Below are positions 26,471 through 35,537 of a DNA stretch of 58,166 nt, piece by piece. Position numbers and translations under genes: made by a program. Under the pieces are notes generated by a model. That model did no database searches, had not been told where the DNA came from, and saw only the letters and a list, made by a program, of their open reading frames with translations. Source of the stretch: Burkholderia sp. E7m39 (GTDB lineage Bacteria > Pseudomonadota > Gammaproteobacteria > Burkholderiales > Burkholderiaceae); contig BBSL01000225.1 of NCBI GenBank assembly GCA_001319865.1, positions 1 through 58,166 of the forward strand, in the 5' to 3' direction. How positions within the stretch are numbered: position 1 is the first letter of the stretch; each line of letters opens with the position of its first letter.

Positions 26471-27559
26471 GTGCGGACCGTCCTGCATTGCATTGCCTTA
26501 TCCATTCTTCTTTCAGCCGGCTACGCGTCGGCGCAGGTTCCATCCGGTTATCCGGGCGGCTATCAGGCGGTGATAGACGGCGCGAAAAAAGAGCGCAAGC
26601 TGATCGTCTACTCGGCCACCGATACCGCGCCCGTGCGGCCACTCATCAAGGACTTCGAAGCACTGTACGGCGTGGAGATCGAATACCACGACATGAACAG
26701 CACGGAACTGTACAACCGCTACATCAGCGAAAGCGCGGCCAACAGTAAGAGCGCGGACGTGTTGTGGAGTTCCGCAATGGACCTGCAGGTCAAGCTCGTC
26801 AACGACGGCCTGATGCTCACGTACGAGTCACCTGAAATCGCCCATCTGCCGCAGTGGGCGCAATACCAGCAGCAGGCTTACGGCACGACGTATGAGCCGC
26901 TCGCGATCGTCTACAACAAGCGGCTCGTGCCAGCGGGCGATGTGCCGCAAACGCGCGCGGACCTGATCCGGCTGCTGCGGGCGCGCGCCGATCAGTACCG
27001 GAGCAAGGTCACGACTTACGACATCGAAAAATCGGGCACCGGCTTCAATTACCTGACGCAAGATGTCCGAGTGAATCCGCAAGTCACCTGGGAACTCGTC
27101 AAAACAATCGGTGAGACAAAGCCAAAGCTTCAGACAAGTACTGGCGCAATGATGGAGCGGATCTCGTCCGGCGAGAACCTGATCGGCTACAACATCCTCG
27201 GCTCATACGCGTTTGCCAAGGCTAAGAAAGATCCGTCCATCGGCTATGTCTATCCGAAGGATTACACGCAAGTCGTCAGCCGCCTTGTGGCGATCTCAAA
27301 GAACGCGGCGCATCCGAATGCTGCGAAGCTCTGGGTCGACTATCTGCTGTCAAAGCGCGGCCAGACGCTGCTCGCCAATCGGGCCGACCTGTTCTCGGTT
27401 CGCGCCGACGTCGACGGCGAGACATCGATGGCGCGCCTGTCGAAACAACTCGGCGATTCGCTGAAGCCCATTCCCGTCGGCGCCGGCTTGCTGGTCTACC
27501 TCGATCAGTCCAAGCGCCTCGAATTCCTGAAGCAATGGCAACAGGCAGTCAGGCGCTAG
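26471..27559 (+). CDS. ABC transporter periplasmic substrate-binding protein, Fe3+/AfuA type
   Basis: A 362-residue protein from a GTG start with GGAGGAAG just upstream. The signal peptide (LHCIALSILLSAGYASA) precedes a family-6/8-type binding domain: LIVYSATDTAPVRPLIKDFE at the first strand, the ADVLWSSAMD segment, and YEPLAIVYNKRL. Homologues bind ferric iron, sugar phosphates, phosphoglycerate or 2-aminoethylphosphonate. I see no tyrosine cluster that would settle ferric iron. It is first in a probable operon with the fused permease and ATPase, and diverges from a TctDE-like two-component system. Confidence 0.88.
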   Translation: MRTVLHCIALSILLSAGYASAQVPSGYPGGYQAVIDGAKKERKLIVYSATDTAPVRPLIKDFEALYGVEIEYHDMNSTELYNRYISESAANSKSADVLWSSAMDLQVKLVNDGLMLTYESPEIAHLPQWAQYQQQAYGTTYEPLAIVYNKRLVPAGDVPQTRADLIRLLRARADQYRSKVTTYDIEKSGTGFNYLTQDVRVNPQVTWELVKTIGETKPKLQTSTGAMMERISSGENLIGYNILGSYAFAKAKKDPSIGYVYPKDYTQVVSRLVAISKNAAHPNAAKLWVDYLLSKRGQTLLANRADLFSVRADVDGETSMARLSKQLGDSLKPIPVGAGLLVYLDQSKRLEFLKQWQQAVRR

Positions 27560-27637
27560 CCCGCGTCTGACCCGCAGCGCCCTTTCCATCCATCACGTAT
27601 TGCTCGATGCGGCGAATCACGCCGCAGGAGGACACTC

Positions 27638-29407
27638 ATGCCTTCAACCGCCGCCCGCGCGCGCCGCGACATGCCCGTAGGCGCGCTTTCCGCGGCGCCG
27701 GTGCCGGCGCTCGCGACACGCGGCTTGCGCCCGCTCGCGGGTGTGCTGCGCTGGCTCGTCATCGCTGTGCTAACGCTGGCCGTCGTGCTGCCGCTCGGGT
27801 TCATCCTGTTCCAGAGCGCGCTGAATGCGCCTTTCTTCGATGCGAAGCGCGCTGTGGGCACCAGCAGCTTCGCGTTCATCTTCAGTGATCCCGACTTCTG
27901 GTCGGCCGTGAAGAACTCTTTTCTGATCGCGAGCGGCATGCTGTTCATCTCCATTCCGCTGGGCGGCGTGCTCGCCTTCCTGATGGTGCGCACCGACCTG
28001 CCCGGCCGACGCTGGCTCGAACCGCTGCTGCTGATGCCCGTGTTCGTCTCGCCGATGGTGCTCGCGTTCGGCTACGTGGTCGCCGCCGGGCCAGCCGGTT
28101 TTTATTCGGTGTGGTGGAAGGCACTGTTCGGCACGGCCGACGCGCCGTGGACCGTGTACTCGATCTTCGCGATCACCGTGATCGTCGGGCTCACGCATGT
28201 GCCGCACGTGTACCTGTATTCGTCGGCGGCGCTGCGCAGCCTCGCCGCCGATGTCGAAGAAGCCGCGCGCGTCGCAGGCGCGAGGCCGTTTCGCGTCGCG
28301 CTCGGCATCAGCCTGCCGATGACGATGCCCGCGCTGCTGTTCGCCGGCGTGCTGGTGTTCTTTCTCGGCTTCGAGGTGTTCGGCCTGCCGCTCGTGCTCG
28401 GCGACCCCGAAGGTCATCTGGTGCTCGCGACGTATCTGTACAAGCTCACCAACAAGCTTGGCGTCCCGTCGTATCACCTGATGGCGGCCGTCGCGGTCTG
28501 CATCGTCGCGATCACCTTTCCGCTCGTGCTGTTGCAGCGTCATCTGCTAAAGAGCGCGAACCGCTTCGTGACGGTCAAGGGCAAAGGTGCGCGGCAAAGG
28601 GCCCTGCCGCTGGGCGCCTGGCGCTGGGTCGCGCTTGCTGTCGTCGGGCTCTGGCTGTTTCTGACTGTCGCCGTGCCGCTCTCGGGGATCGTGTTGCGCG
28701 CGTTCGTGACGTCGTGGGGCGAAGGCGTCGAACTCGACGAAGTGCTGACCTTCGCCAACTTCACGCAACTGTTTGAGCACGACAACCTGGTGCGCGCGAT
28801 CGTCAACACGCTCGGCATCGGCGTGCTGGGCGGCGCGCTCGCCGTCGGCTTCTATTCGCTCGTCGCGTTCGCCGGACATCGCCGTCACGACTGGGCGACG
28901 CGCCTGATCGACTACATCGTGCTGCTGCCGCGCGCGGTGCCCGGACTGCTCGCGGGTCTCGCGTTCCTGTGGATCTTCCTGTTCGTGCCCGGACTGAGAG
29001 AGCTGAAGAACTCGATGTGGAGCATCTGGATCGCGTACACGGTCGTGTGGCTCGCGTACGGCATGCGCCTGATCCAGAGCGCGCTGCTGCAAGTCGGCCC
29101 CGAACTCGAAGAAGCGGGACGCAGCGCGGGTGGCACGCGTTCCCGCGTGAGCCTCGACATCACGTTGCCGCTCGTGCGGTTCGGCCTGCTCGCCGCGTGG
29201 CTGCTGATCTTCATGATCTTCGAGCGCGAGTATTCGACGGCTGTCTATCTGCTGTCGCCCGGCACGGAAGTGATCGGCGCGCTGCTGGTGTCGCTGTGGG
29301 CCACGGGCGCCGTCGATCAGGTCGCTGCGCTGTCCGTCATCAACATCGCCATGGTCGGCGCGGGGCTCGCCGTCGCGCTGCGTTTCGGAGTGAAGCTTCA
29401 TGGATAA
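27638..29407 (+). CDS. ABC transporter permease, fused two-domain FbpB type
   Basis: This 589-residue permease has two MetI-like halves with about 12 transmembrane segments. Each half carries an EAA loop: EEAARVAGARPFRVALGISL (about residues 207-226) and EEAGRSAGGTRSRVSLDITL (about 490-509). This fused layout is typical of FbpB/AfuB-type importers that pair with single-domain ATPases. It forms the inner-membrane channel for the solute delivered by the protein at 26471. The ATPase start overlaps the end of this gene by eight bases, so coupling is tight. The first 35 residues are a positively charged cytoplasmic leader. Confidence 0.93.
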   Translation: MPSTAARARRDMPVGALSAAPVPALATRGLRPLAGVLRWLVIAVLTLAVVLPLGFILFQSALNAPFFDAKRAVGTSSFAFIFSDPDFWSAVKNSFLIASGMLFISIPLGGVLAFLMVRTDLPGRRWLEPLLLMPVFVSPMVLAFGYVVAAGPAGFYSVWWKALFGTADAPWTVYSIFAITVIVGLTHVPHVYLYSSAALRSLAADVEEAARVAGARPFRVALGISLPMTMPALLFAGVLVFFLGFEVFGLPLVLGDPEGHLVLATYLYKLTNKLGVPSYHLMAAVAVCIVAITFPLVLLQRHLLKSANRFVTVKGKGARQRALPLGAWRWVALAVVGLWLFLTVAVPLSGIVLRAFVTSWGEGVELDEVLTFANFTQLFEHDNLVRAIVNTLGIGVLGGALAVGFYSLVAFAGHRRHDWATRLIDYIVLLPRAVPGLLAGLAFLWIFLFVPGLRELKNSMWSIWIAYTVVWLAYGMRLIQSALLQVGPELEEAGRSAGGTRSRVSLDITLPLVRFGLLAAWLLIFMIFEREYSTAVYLLSPGTEVIGALLVSLWATGAVDQVAALSVINIAMVGAGLAVALRFGVKLHG

Positions 29408-30467
29408 GCTCGTCGTCGACAACCTGTTCCTCAGCTATGGCAGCAACCCGATTCTGAACGGCGTGTCGTTCGAACTGAACGCGGGCGAAGTGGTCTGCCT
29501 GCTCGGCGCATCCGGCAGCGGCAAGACCACGCTGTTGCGTGCCGTCGCCGGGCTCGAGCAACCGTCGTCGGGCCGTATCCAGCTCGACGATCAACTGTTC
29601 TTCGACGACCGCGCCGCCGTGGATCTTCCCGCCGAGCAACGCTCGCTCGGCCTCGTGTTCCAGTCGTATGCGCTGTGGCCGCATCGCACGGTCGCCGACA
29701 ACGTCGGCTACGGGCTGAAGCTGCGCCGGGTCGACGCCGCCGCGCAAAAGCGGCGCGTGCAGGAAGCGCTCGATCAGCTCGGCCTCGGTCATCTCGCGGC
29801 ACGTTACCCGTACCAACTGTCGGGCGGGCAGCAGCAGCGCGTGGCGATTGCGCGCGCGCTCGTCTACAACCCACCCGTCATTCTGCTCGACGAACCTTTG
29901 TCGAATCTCGACGCCAAGCTGCGCGAGGAAGCGCGCGCTTGGTTGCGTGAGCTGATCGTGTCGCTCGGGCTGTCCGCGCTGTGCGTCACGCACGACCAGA
30001 CGGAGGCGATGGCGATGTCCGATCGCATCTTGCTGCTGCGCAACGGCTGCATCGAACAGTCAGGCACACCCGCCGATCTCTATGGCGCGCCGCGCTCGCT
30101 CTACGCGGCCGAGTTCATGGGCAGCAACAACCGCTTCCGTGCGCGCGTCGCCGCAGTGGACGGCGCGCGCGTCACGCTCGCGGGGGAGGGCTGGCAACTC
30201 CAGGCGCACGCACGCGAGCCGCTGCAGGCAGGTCAGCCCGTGCAAGCGGTGATCCGTGCCGAGCGGCTGCGCGTCGCCGACGGCCCCGGCAGCAACCGCA
30301 TTGCCGCTGACCTCGTCGCATCGCTGTATCTGGGCGACCGCTGGGAATACCTGTTCCATTGCGGCGAGTTGCGGCTGCGCGCATTCGGCCAGACACCGCG
30401 CCCGGCAGGCAGCCACTGGCTCGAATTCCCTTCCCACGACTGCTGGGTGTTCGCGCATGCGAACTGA
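29400..30467 (+). CDS. ABC transporter ATP-binding protein, FbpC/PotA type
   Basis: A 355-residue ATPase. Walker A is LLGASGSGKTTLL (about residues 32-44), the signature LSGGQQQRVAIARAL is near 137-151, Walker B is VILLDEPLSNLD (about 158-169), and the switch His is in CVTHDQTEA. A C-terminal regulatory TOBE-like domain covers about residues 240-350. It powers the importer formed with the fused permease, whose gene it overlaps by eight bases. The porin gene follows 56 bases later on the same strand. Confidence 0.95.
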   Translation: MDKLVVDNLFLSYGSNPILNGVSFELNAGEVVCLLGASGSGKTTLLRAVAGLEQPSSGRIQLDDQLFFDDRAAVDLPAEQRSLGLVFQSYALWPHRTVADNVGYGLKLRRVDAAAQKRRVQEALDQLGLGHLAARYPYQLSGGQQQRVAIARALVYNPPVILLDEPLSNLDAKLREEARAWLRELIVSLGLSALCVTHDQTEAMAMSDRILLLRNGCIEQSGTPADLYGAPRSLYAAEFMGSNNRFRARVAAVDGARVTLAGEGWQLQAHAREPLQAGQPVQAVIRAERLRVADGPGSNRIAADLVASLYLGDRWEYLFHCGELRLRAFGQTPRPAGSHWLEFPSHDCWVFAHAN

Positions 30468-30523
30468 CGAGGCAGCGCATCGCGCGCCTGTGCCGTCGAT
30501 AAAACAAACAGGGAGACACCACC

Positions 30524-31603
30524 ATGAGATCGAGGATTGCGCGCACGTCCATCAGCGTGTCGTGCGCGCTGACGTGCGTCGGATTCGCGCAGGCCGCGCG
30601 CGCGCAGTCGAGCGTGACGCTGTATGGCATCGTCGACGCCGGCATCGAGTATGTGACCCACGCCGGAGCGGGCGGCAACGCGCTGCGGTTCATGTCTGGC
30701 GCGAAGAACACGGCCCGCTGGGGGCTGCGCGGCGTCGAAGATGTGGGCGGCGGCGTGAAGGCGATCTTCCAGCTGGAAAGCGGCATCAACATCGGGAACG
30801 GGCAGTTCGACGACGGGCCGGGCGCGCTGTTCGAACGGCGCGCCACCGTGGGCCTCAAAAACCGGTTCGGTCAGTTGATCTTCGGCCGCACGTTCACGGT
30901 CACGTTCGACTACATGCTGCCGTTCGATCCGATGGGTTATGCGCCCAATTATTCGTGGGCGATTGCCTCGACGGCGAGCGGCGGGCGGCGAGACATCCTG
31001 TTCGCGCGCTCGGCGAATGCCGTGCGCTACGACGGCAAATTCGCCGGCTTCACGCTCGGCTTGCTCTATGGCTTCGGCAACGTGCCGGGTGGCCTGAAAA
31101 CAGCCTCGAAATACGACGTCGGGCTGGGTTACGAACTCGGCAAGCTGGCCGCCGTGGTCACGTTCGACCGGCAGAACGGCGCGGGCGACAGCGTCTCGCC
31201 CGTCGACCCGACCGACGCGCTTCAGATGATTCACGCCGGCATCAGCTACGACTTTGGCGGCGCGAAAGCGATGGCGGGCTACCGCCACTACCGGCGCACG
31301 TTCAGGACGTCCGATCCGGCGCTGCGCAGCGACATGCTCTGGCTCGGCGGCATCGTCGAGCTGACACCGTCGTTCTCGCTGCATGGAGCCGTCTATCGCC
31401 AGGACATCAAGGATGCCACCCATGGCGACCCGACGCTCCTGTCGCTGCGTGCGCAGTACGCCTTGTCCAAGCGCACGCTCGTCTATCTGTCCGGCGGATA
31501 CGCGATGGCGAAGAACGGCCGGGCGGTCAGCCTGTCACGCGACCTGGTGGGCGCGGCGGACACGCAGGCGGGCGTCACGGCGGGGTTGCAGCATCGTTTC
31601 TAG
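30524..31603 (+). CDS. Gram-negative porin, Burkholderia type
   Basis: A 359-residue outer-membrane porin. The signal peptide ends A-R-A and the mature protein begins QSSVTLYGIVDAGIEYVTH, the standard opening of beta-proteobacterial trimeric porins. Alternating strands follow (ARWGLRGVEDVGGGVKAIFQ and FGRTFTVTFDY among them), ending in a terminal Phe (GLQHRF). It lies behind the ABC importer genes on the same strand and probably admits the same solute across the outer membrane. A response-regulator gene follows 30 bases later and may share the transcript. Confidence 0.94.
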   Translation: MRSRIARTSISVSCALTCVGFAQAARAQSSVTLYGIVDAGIEYVTHAGAGGNALRFMSGAKNTARWGLRGVEDVGGGVKAIFQLESGINIGNGQFDDGPGALFERRATVGLKNRFGQLIFGRTFTVTFDYMLPFDPMGYAPNYSWAIASTASGGRRDILFARSANAVRYDGKFAGFTLGLLYGFGNVPGGLKTASKYDVGLGYELGKLAAVVTFDRQNGAGDSVSPVDPTDALQMIHAGISYDFGGAKAMAGYRHYRRTFRTSDPALRSDMLWLGGIVELTPSFSLHGAVYRQDIKDATHGDPTLLSLRAQYALSKRTLVYLSGGYAMAKNGRAVSLSRDLVGAADTQAGVTAGLQHRF

Positions 31604-31633
31604 ATCGCGGGCCGGTTTGCCCAGAGGTGCGAC

Positions 31634-32314
31634 ATGAAGCTATTGATCGTGGAGTCCAACGCGGCGCAAGCGCAAAGCATCGGGGCGCTGCTGCAGGAAG
31701 AGAACTTCGTCGTCGATATCGTGCACGACGGCGAAAGTGCCGAAGCCATCATGGCGACGCAGCACTACGTTGCCGTTCTGCTCGATTTCCGCTTGCCCCG
31801 CATGAGCGGCGTGGACGTGCTCGCGCGCATACGCCGGCGCCGCGACAACGTGCCCGTTCTGATGCTCACCGAGCATGAATCGATTGAAGACAAGCTGTTC
31901 TGCTTTTCGGCGGGCGCCGACGAGTTTGTCGTGAAGCCATTCGACTCGCGCGAACTCCTTGCCCGCGTGAAGGCGCTGATCCGGCGCAAGCTGACCGACA
32001 TGTCGACGACGCTCGTCTGCGGCGATCTGCGCTACGTCCCCGCGACGCGCGAGTTCCTGCACAACGGCGCGGCCCTCGGCCTGCGACGCCGCGAACACGC
32101 GGTGCTCGAAACGCTGATGCTGCGGCAAGGCCGGACGGTATCCAAGGCAGCGTTGATCAACAGCGTCTATTCGCTCGAAGAAGAGCCGAATGCCGATGTG
32201 ATCGATCTGTATATCCACCGTTTGCGCAAGCGCCTGCTCACGTCGTCGGCGGAGATACTGACGCTGCGTGGCGTCGGCTATATCCTGCGCACGCGCAGCA
32301 GGCTCGCGGTCTGA
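31634..32314 (+). CDS. OmpR-family response regulator, orphan, with altered acidic pocket
   Basis: This 226-residue protein has a receiver domain with Asp51 (VLLDFRLPRMSG), Thr79 (MLTEHE) and Lys101 (VVKPF). The usual acidic pair after the first strand is E7-S8 (LIVESN) instead of E/D-D. Loss of the second acid should weaken Mg2+ binding and phosphorylation, which is inference from family chemistry. The DNA-binding domain is standard OmpR type (LRRREHAVLETLMLRQGRTV and IHRLRKRLL). No kinase gene adjoins it. It follows the porin by 30 bases and may act on the transport genes, with the kinase at 24261 or phosphorylation-independently. Confidence 0.9.
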   Translation: MKLLIVESNAAQAQSIGALLQEENFVVDIVHDGESAEAIMATQHYVAVLLDFRLPRMSGVDVLARIRRRRDNVPVLMLTEHESIEDKLFCFSAGADEFVVKPFDSRELLARVKALIRRKLTDMSTTLVCGDLRYVPATREFLHNGAALGLRRREHAVLETLMLRQGRTVSKAALINSVYSLEEEPNADVIDLYIHRLRKRLLTSSAEILTLRGVGYILRTRSRLAV

Positions 32315-32490
32315 GCCGTCCGGACTGTCCGCGTCGCTCGGCGCCACCCACGCGACGCGTTGCCCATTATCAAGGCGATGATCCCGCTTCCAGGCTAAGG
32401 TCGCCGCCGCATCGTCAAACACGCCTTCCCGCAATGCATTGAGGCGCGCACCTGGCGTGTCGTCCCTTCGTCGCCGCTGGAGTACTTTCC

Positions 32491-33798
32491 TTGGAATTCG
32501 CCATCGAACTGCCGACCCGCGCCGGCAGCCTGCTGCTCATCATCGCGCTGTGTCATGCGTTGGCGCAGCGCTTGCGTCTGCCCGATTCGTTCGCGCTGAC
32601 AGGCGCAGGCGTATTGCTCGGCATGGTCTACTGGATGCTGCAACATGTCGCGCCGCAATTCACGGCAGCCAGCATCACATCGTTTCTGACACCCGCGCTG
32701 CCGCCAGAGGCGTATCTATGGATATTCCTGCCGTCGATACTCTTCCAGGCCGCGATGGAAGTCGACACTAAAGGCTTTCTCGCCGACCTCGCTCCCATCC
32801 TCGTGCTCGCCATCGGCGCGGTGCTGGCGGCGACGGCGGGCGTCGGACTCATGGCCTACCTGATGAGCGGGCAGCGCCTCGTCGTCTGCCTGTTGCTCGG
32901 CGCCATCGTCAGCACCACCGATCCTTCCACGGTAATTTCGCTATTCCAGGGCAGCGGCGTACCCGACCGTCTGATACGTCTTATCGAAGGAGAAAGTCTC
33001 TTCAATGACGCAGCAGCGATTGCCATTTCGACGCTGCTGATCGGCGCACTGTCACTCACGCCGTCTCCGGGCGCGGCGGGCGAGCATCCGCTCGGGCATT
33101 TCCTGCTTTCGCTCGCGGGCGGTTGCGCATTGGGGAGCATCGTCGGCGCAGCGTTCGTGGCCTTGTCCGGGGCGCTGCACAGCGCGCCCTTTTCCGCGTA
33201 CACGCTGTCGCTGGCCGTGCCCAACCTGATTTATCCCGCAGCGGAGCACTGGCTGCACGTATCGGGCGTAGCGGCGGCCGTCTGCGCAGGTCTGGTGGCA
33301 AGCCGCCTGATGCAATCGCGCTGGCCCGCCTCACACCTCACGCTCTTCAGGCACCTGTGGCAGAACCAGGCGGCGCTGGCGGCAGCCGCCGTGTTTCTGC
33401 TCGCTTCCGCGCATGTGCCCGGCATGCTCGACGATCTCAATGCGCTCGACGCCATCACGCTATGCCTCGCGCTTGCAGCGGCCATCGCGAGCCGGCTTTG
33501 CATCCTGACGCTCTGCCTCCCGCTATTGAGCCGGCTCGGTATCTGCAAGCCGCTGCCGCGCGCGCATCGGTTTCTGATCGCGTGGGGCGGCGTGCGCGGC
33601 CCCGTCACGCTGACGCTCGCGATCTGCATCGCGCGCAACGCGGCGTTGCCGTCGGGCACGCGTCACTTCGCCGCGACGATGGCGACGGGCTTCGTGCTGC
33701 TCAACCTCGTCTGTAACGGATTGACGCTGAGCAGGCTGAGCCGGCGCCTGGGCATAGGACGCGACGAGCGAACGGCCAAAGCGGGCAGGCCGGAATAA
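32491..33798 (+). CDS. Cation:proton antiporter, CPA1 (Na+/H+ exchanger) family
   Basis: A 435-residue membrane protein with about 12 hydrophobic segments. CPA1 landmarks include LGAIVSTTDPSTVISLF (about residues 137-153) and the ion-binding EGESLFNDAAAIAI (about 168-181), where the N-D pair sits. A late GGVRGPVTLTLAI segment is also typical. It starts at a TTG, which is supported by GGAG eight bases upstream. It should exchange Na+ or K+ for protons in the inner membrane. It converges with the SulP gene, the two stops being separated by a 14-bp tandem repeat array. A link to the carbonic anhydrase-SulP pair through pH or sodium handling is possible but not shown. Confidence 0.9.
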   Translation: MEFAIELPTRAGSLLLIIALCHALAQRLRLPDSFALTGAGVLLGMVYWMLQHVAPQFTAASITSFLTPALPPEAYLWIFLPSILFQAAMEVDTKGFLADLAPILVLAIGAVLAATAGVGLMAYLMSGQRLVVCLLLGAIVSTTDPSTVISLFQGSGVPDRLIRLIEGESLFNDAAAIAISTLLIGALSLTPSPGAAGEHPLGHFLLSLAGGCALGSIVGAAFVALSGALHSAPFSAYTLSLAVPNLIYPAAEHWLHVSGVAAAVCAGLVASRLMQSRWPASHLTLFRHLWQNQAALAAAAVFLLASAHVPGMLDDLNALDAITLCLALAAAIASRLCILTLCLPLLSRLGICKPLPRAHRFLIAWGGVRGPVTLTLAICIARNAALPSGTRHFAATMATGFVLLNLVCNGLTLSRLSRRLGIGRDERTAKAGRPE

Positions 33799-33804
33799 CC
33801 GCAC

Positions 33805-33846
33805 GTCGGCGTTCGTGCGTCGGCGTTCGTGCGTCGATGTTCGTGC
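33805..33846. repeat. 14-bp tandem repeat, three copies, between convergent genes
   Basis: GTCGGCGTTCGTGC occurs twice exactly (33805-33818, 33819-33832) and a third time with two changes (GTCGATGTTCGTGC, 33833-33846). The array fills the gap between the stop of the antiporter gene and the end of the SulP gene. Confidence 0.9.
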
Positions 33847-33847
33847 G

Positions 33848-35407
33848 TCATTGCCGGCGCAGTCGCATTCCGAACGCCGCATCCTTGTCCGGCTCCGGCA
33901 CCGCCGCCGCGAGCTGCCGGCATTCGACATGAATCCCGCGCCCGGGCGCTGCCTTCACAAACTCGTCGATCAACTCGCGCACGTCGGGATCGATGAAATC
34001 CGCGCGGCAGCCGTCGAGTATCACAACGGCTCCGTCCGGAATCGCCTTCAGATGGGCTTTCAGGCTGACCTTCGCGAGAAACGACACGTCCTTGCGAAAC
34101 GACAGCAGATAGTGATCGTCGTGCTGCGCCATTGTGATCGGCCGCTGCATGTGCGCGTAGACGGCAAACGCGACGCTGCACGCGATGCCCATCACGATGC
34201 CCATCAAAAGATCCGTCAACAGCACGCCCGCAATCGTCACGATGAACGGCGCAAAGCGCGCGAGCCCCTGTTTTGCGGCGTCGGCGAACATCGAAGGCTT
34301 CGCGAGCTTGAGCCCCGTGAAGATCAGGATCGCGGCGAGACACGCAAGCGGAATCAGGTTGATCACCGCGGTCAGCGCAAACACGCTCACGAGCAGCAGC
34401 ACGCCATGCACGACGGCCGACCAGCGGCTTTGTGCACCCGCGTTGACATTGGCCGAGCTGCGCACGATCACCGACGTGATCGGCAGCGCGCCGATCGCGC
34501 CCGCCACCATGTTGCCGATCCCCTGCGCCTTCAGCTCGCGATCCGGCTGCACGGGGCGCTTCTTCGGATCGAGCTGCTCGACGGCTTCGAGACTGAGCAG
34601 CGTTTCGAGACTGGCGACGATCGCGAGCGTCATCGCCAGACGCCAGACATCGGGATTCGCGAGGTGCGCGAGGTCGGGCCAGTTGAACGCCGCGTCCAGT
34701 GCCGCGAATGAGGCGAGCGAAGGCAGCGACACGCGATGCTCGGACGGCGGCGCAAGACCGGGCGCTGCGAAGTCCAGCAGCAGCGTGACGGCGATGCCGA
34801 ACACGACGACGGCAAGCGGCGCGGGCATATACCGCACCAGCGCGAAGCGGCGCGCGGCCCGCGTCTCCCAGCAGGCGAGAATGCCCAGCGACACGATCGC
34901 GATCAAACAGGCCGCTACGGACATCGCGCCGAAGGGCGTGTCGACCGTGCCAGCCGGGAGGGCGGGCGCGGTCGCGCCGCCGTTGGCGAGCCCGGCCGCG
35001 AGCGGCATCTGCTTGATGATCAGCAACAGGCCGATGGCCGCCAGCATGCCCTTGATGACGGACGACGGCACATACGAAGCGAAGCGCCCCGCCTTGAGCA
35101 TGCCGAAGCCGAACTGGATCACGCCCGCAAGCAGGACGGCCATCAGGAACGAAGGAAAACTGCCGAGCTTCGCAATGCCGTCGACGACGATCACCACGAG
35201 CCCGGCGGCGGGTCCGCTGACGCTCAGATGCGAGCCGCTCAGCAAAGCCACGACGAGTCCGCCGATGATGCCGGAGAGCAGGCCCGCAAACGGATCGACG
35301 CCCGACGCATTGGCGATGCCCAGACACAACGGAAGCGCAACGAGAAAGACGACGGTGCCGGCAAACATGTCGCGCGGAAACGATGCAAGCTGTTCGCGTA
35401 GATTCAT
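33848..35407 (-). CDS. SulP family anion transporter (probable bicarbonate/sulfate carrier)
   Basis: This 519-residue protein from ATG 35407 has a SulP membrane domain (RDMFAGTVVFLVALPLCLGIA at the start, SGPAAGLVVIVV, and PSSVIKGMLAAIGLLLIIKQ). A short STAS-like C-terminal region starts at about residue 430 (DGAVVILDGCRADFIDPDVRELIDEF). A longer frame to 35629 has no homology and covers the repeat-rich spacer. It lies 130 bases downstream of, and on the same strand as, a beta carbonic anhydrase, the usual pairing for bicarbonate-transporting SulP proteins. Bicarbonate as the substrate is inferred from this context; sulfate or another anion cannot be excluded. Confidence 0.9.
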   Translation of the reverse strand: MNLREQLASFPRDMFAGTVVFLVALPLCLGIANASGVDPFAGLLSGIIGGLVVALLSGSHLSVSGPAAGLVVIVVDGIAKLGSFPSFLMAVLLAGVIQFGFGMLKAGRFASYVPSSVIKGMLAAIGLLLIIKQMPLAAGLANGGATAPALPAGTVDTPFGAMSVAACLIAIVSLGILACWETRAARRFALVRYMPAPLAVVVFGIAVTLLLDFAAPGLAPPSEHRVSLPSLASFAALDAAFNWPDLAHLANPDVWRLAMTLAIVASLETLLSLEAVEQLDPKKRPVQPDRELKAQGIGNMVAGAIGALPITSVIVRSSANVNAGAQSRWSAVVHGVLLLVSVFALTAVINLIPLACLAAILIFTGLKLAKPSMFADAAKQGLARFAPFIVTIAGVLLTDLLMGIVMGIACSVAFAVYAHMQRPITMAQHDDHYLLSFRKDVSFLAKVSLKAHLKAIPDGAVVILDGCRADFIDPDVRELIDEFVKAAPGRGIHVECRQLAAAVPEPDKDAAFGMRLRRQ

Positions 35408-35457
35408 GGGTGTGGAATTCCAAAGGTAGGAGACGAGGTGCTTCGGGTGCCGCTTTT

Positions 35458-35518
35458 GGCGTAAGTCTCTGGGCGTAAGTGTTTTTGGCGCTTTTGACGT
35501 GAGCCTTTTGACGTGAGC
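35458..35518. repeat. Two adjacent 14-bp tandem duplications in the carbonic anhydrase-SulP spacer
   Basis: GGCGTAAGTCTCTG/GGCGTAAGTGTTTT (35458-35485, nine shared leading bases) is followed after five bases by CTTTTGACGTGAGC twice exactly (35491-35504, 35505-35518). A partial third copy follows near 35520-35532. The array lies between cotranscribed genes, so it would be part of the mRNA. Confidence 0.85.
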
Positions 35519-35537
35519 CTGAGCCTTTTGCCGCGGC

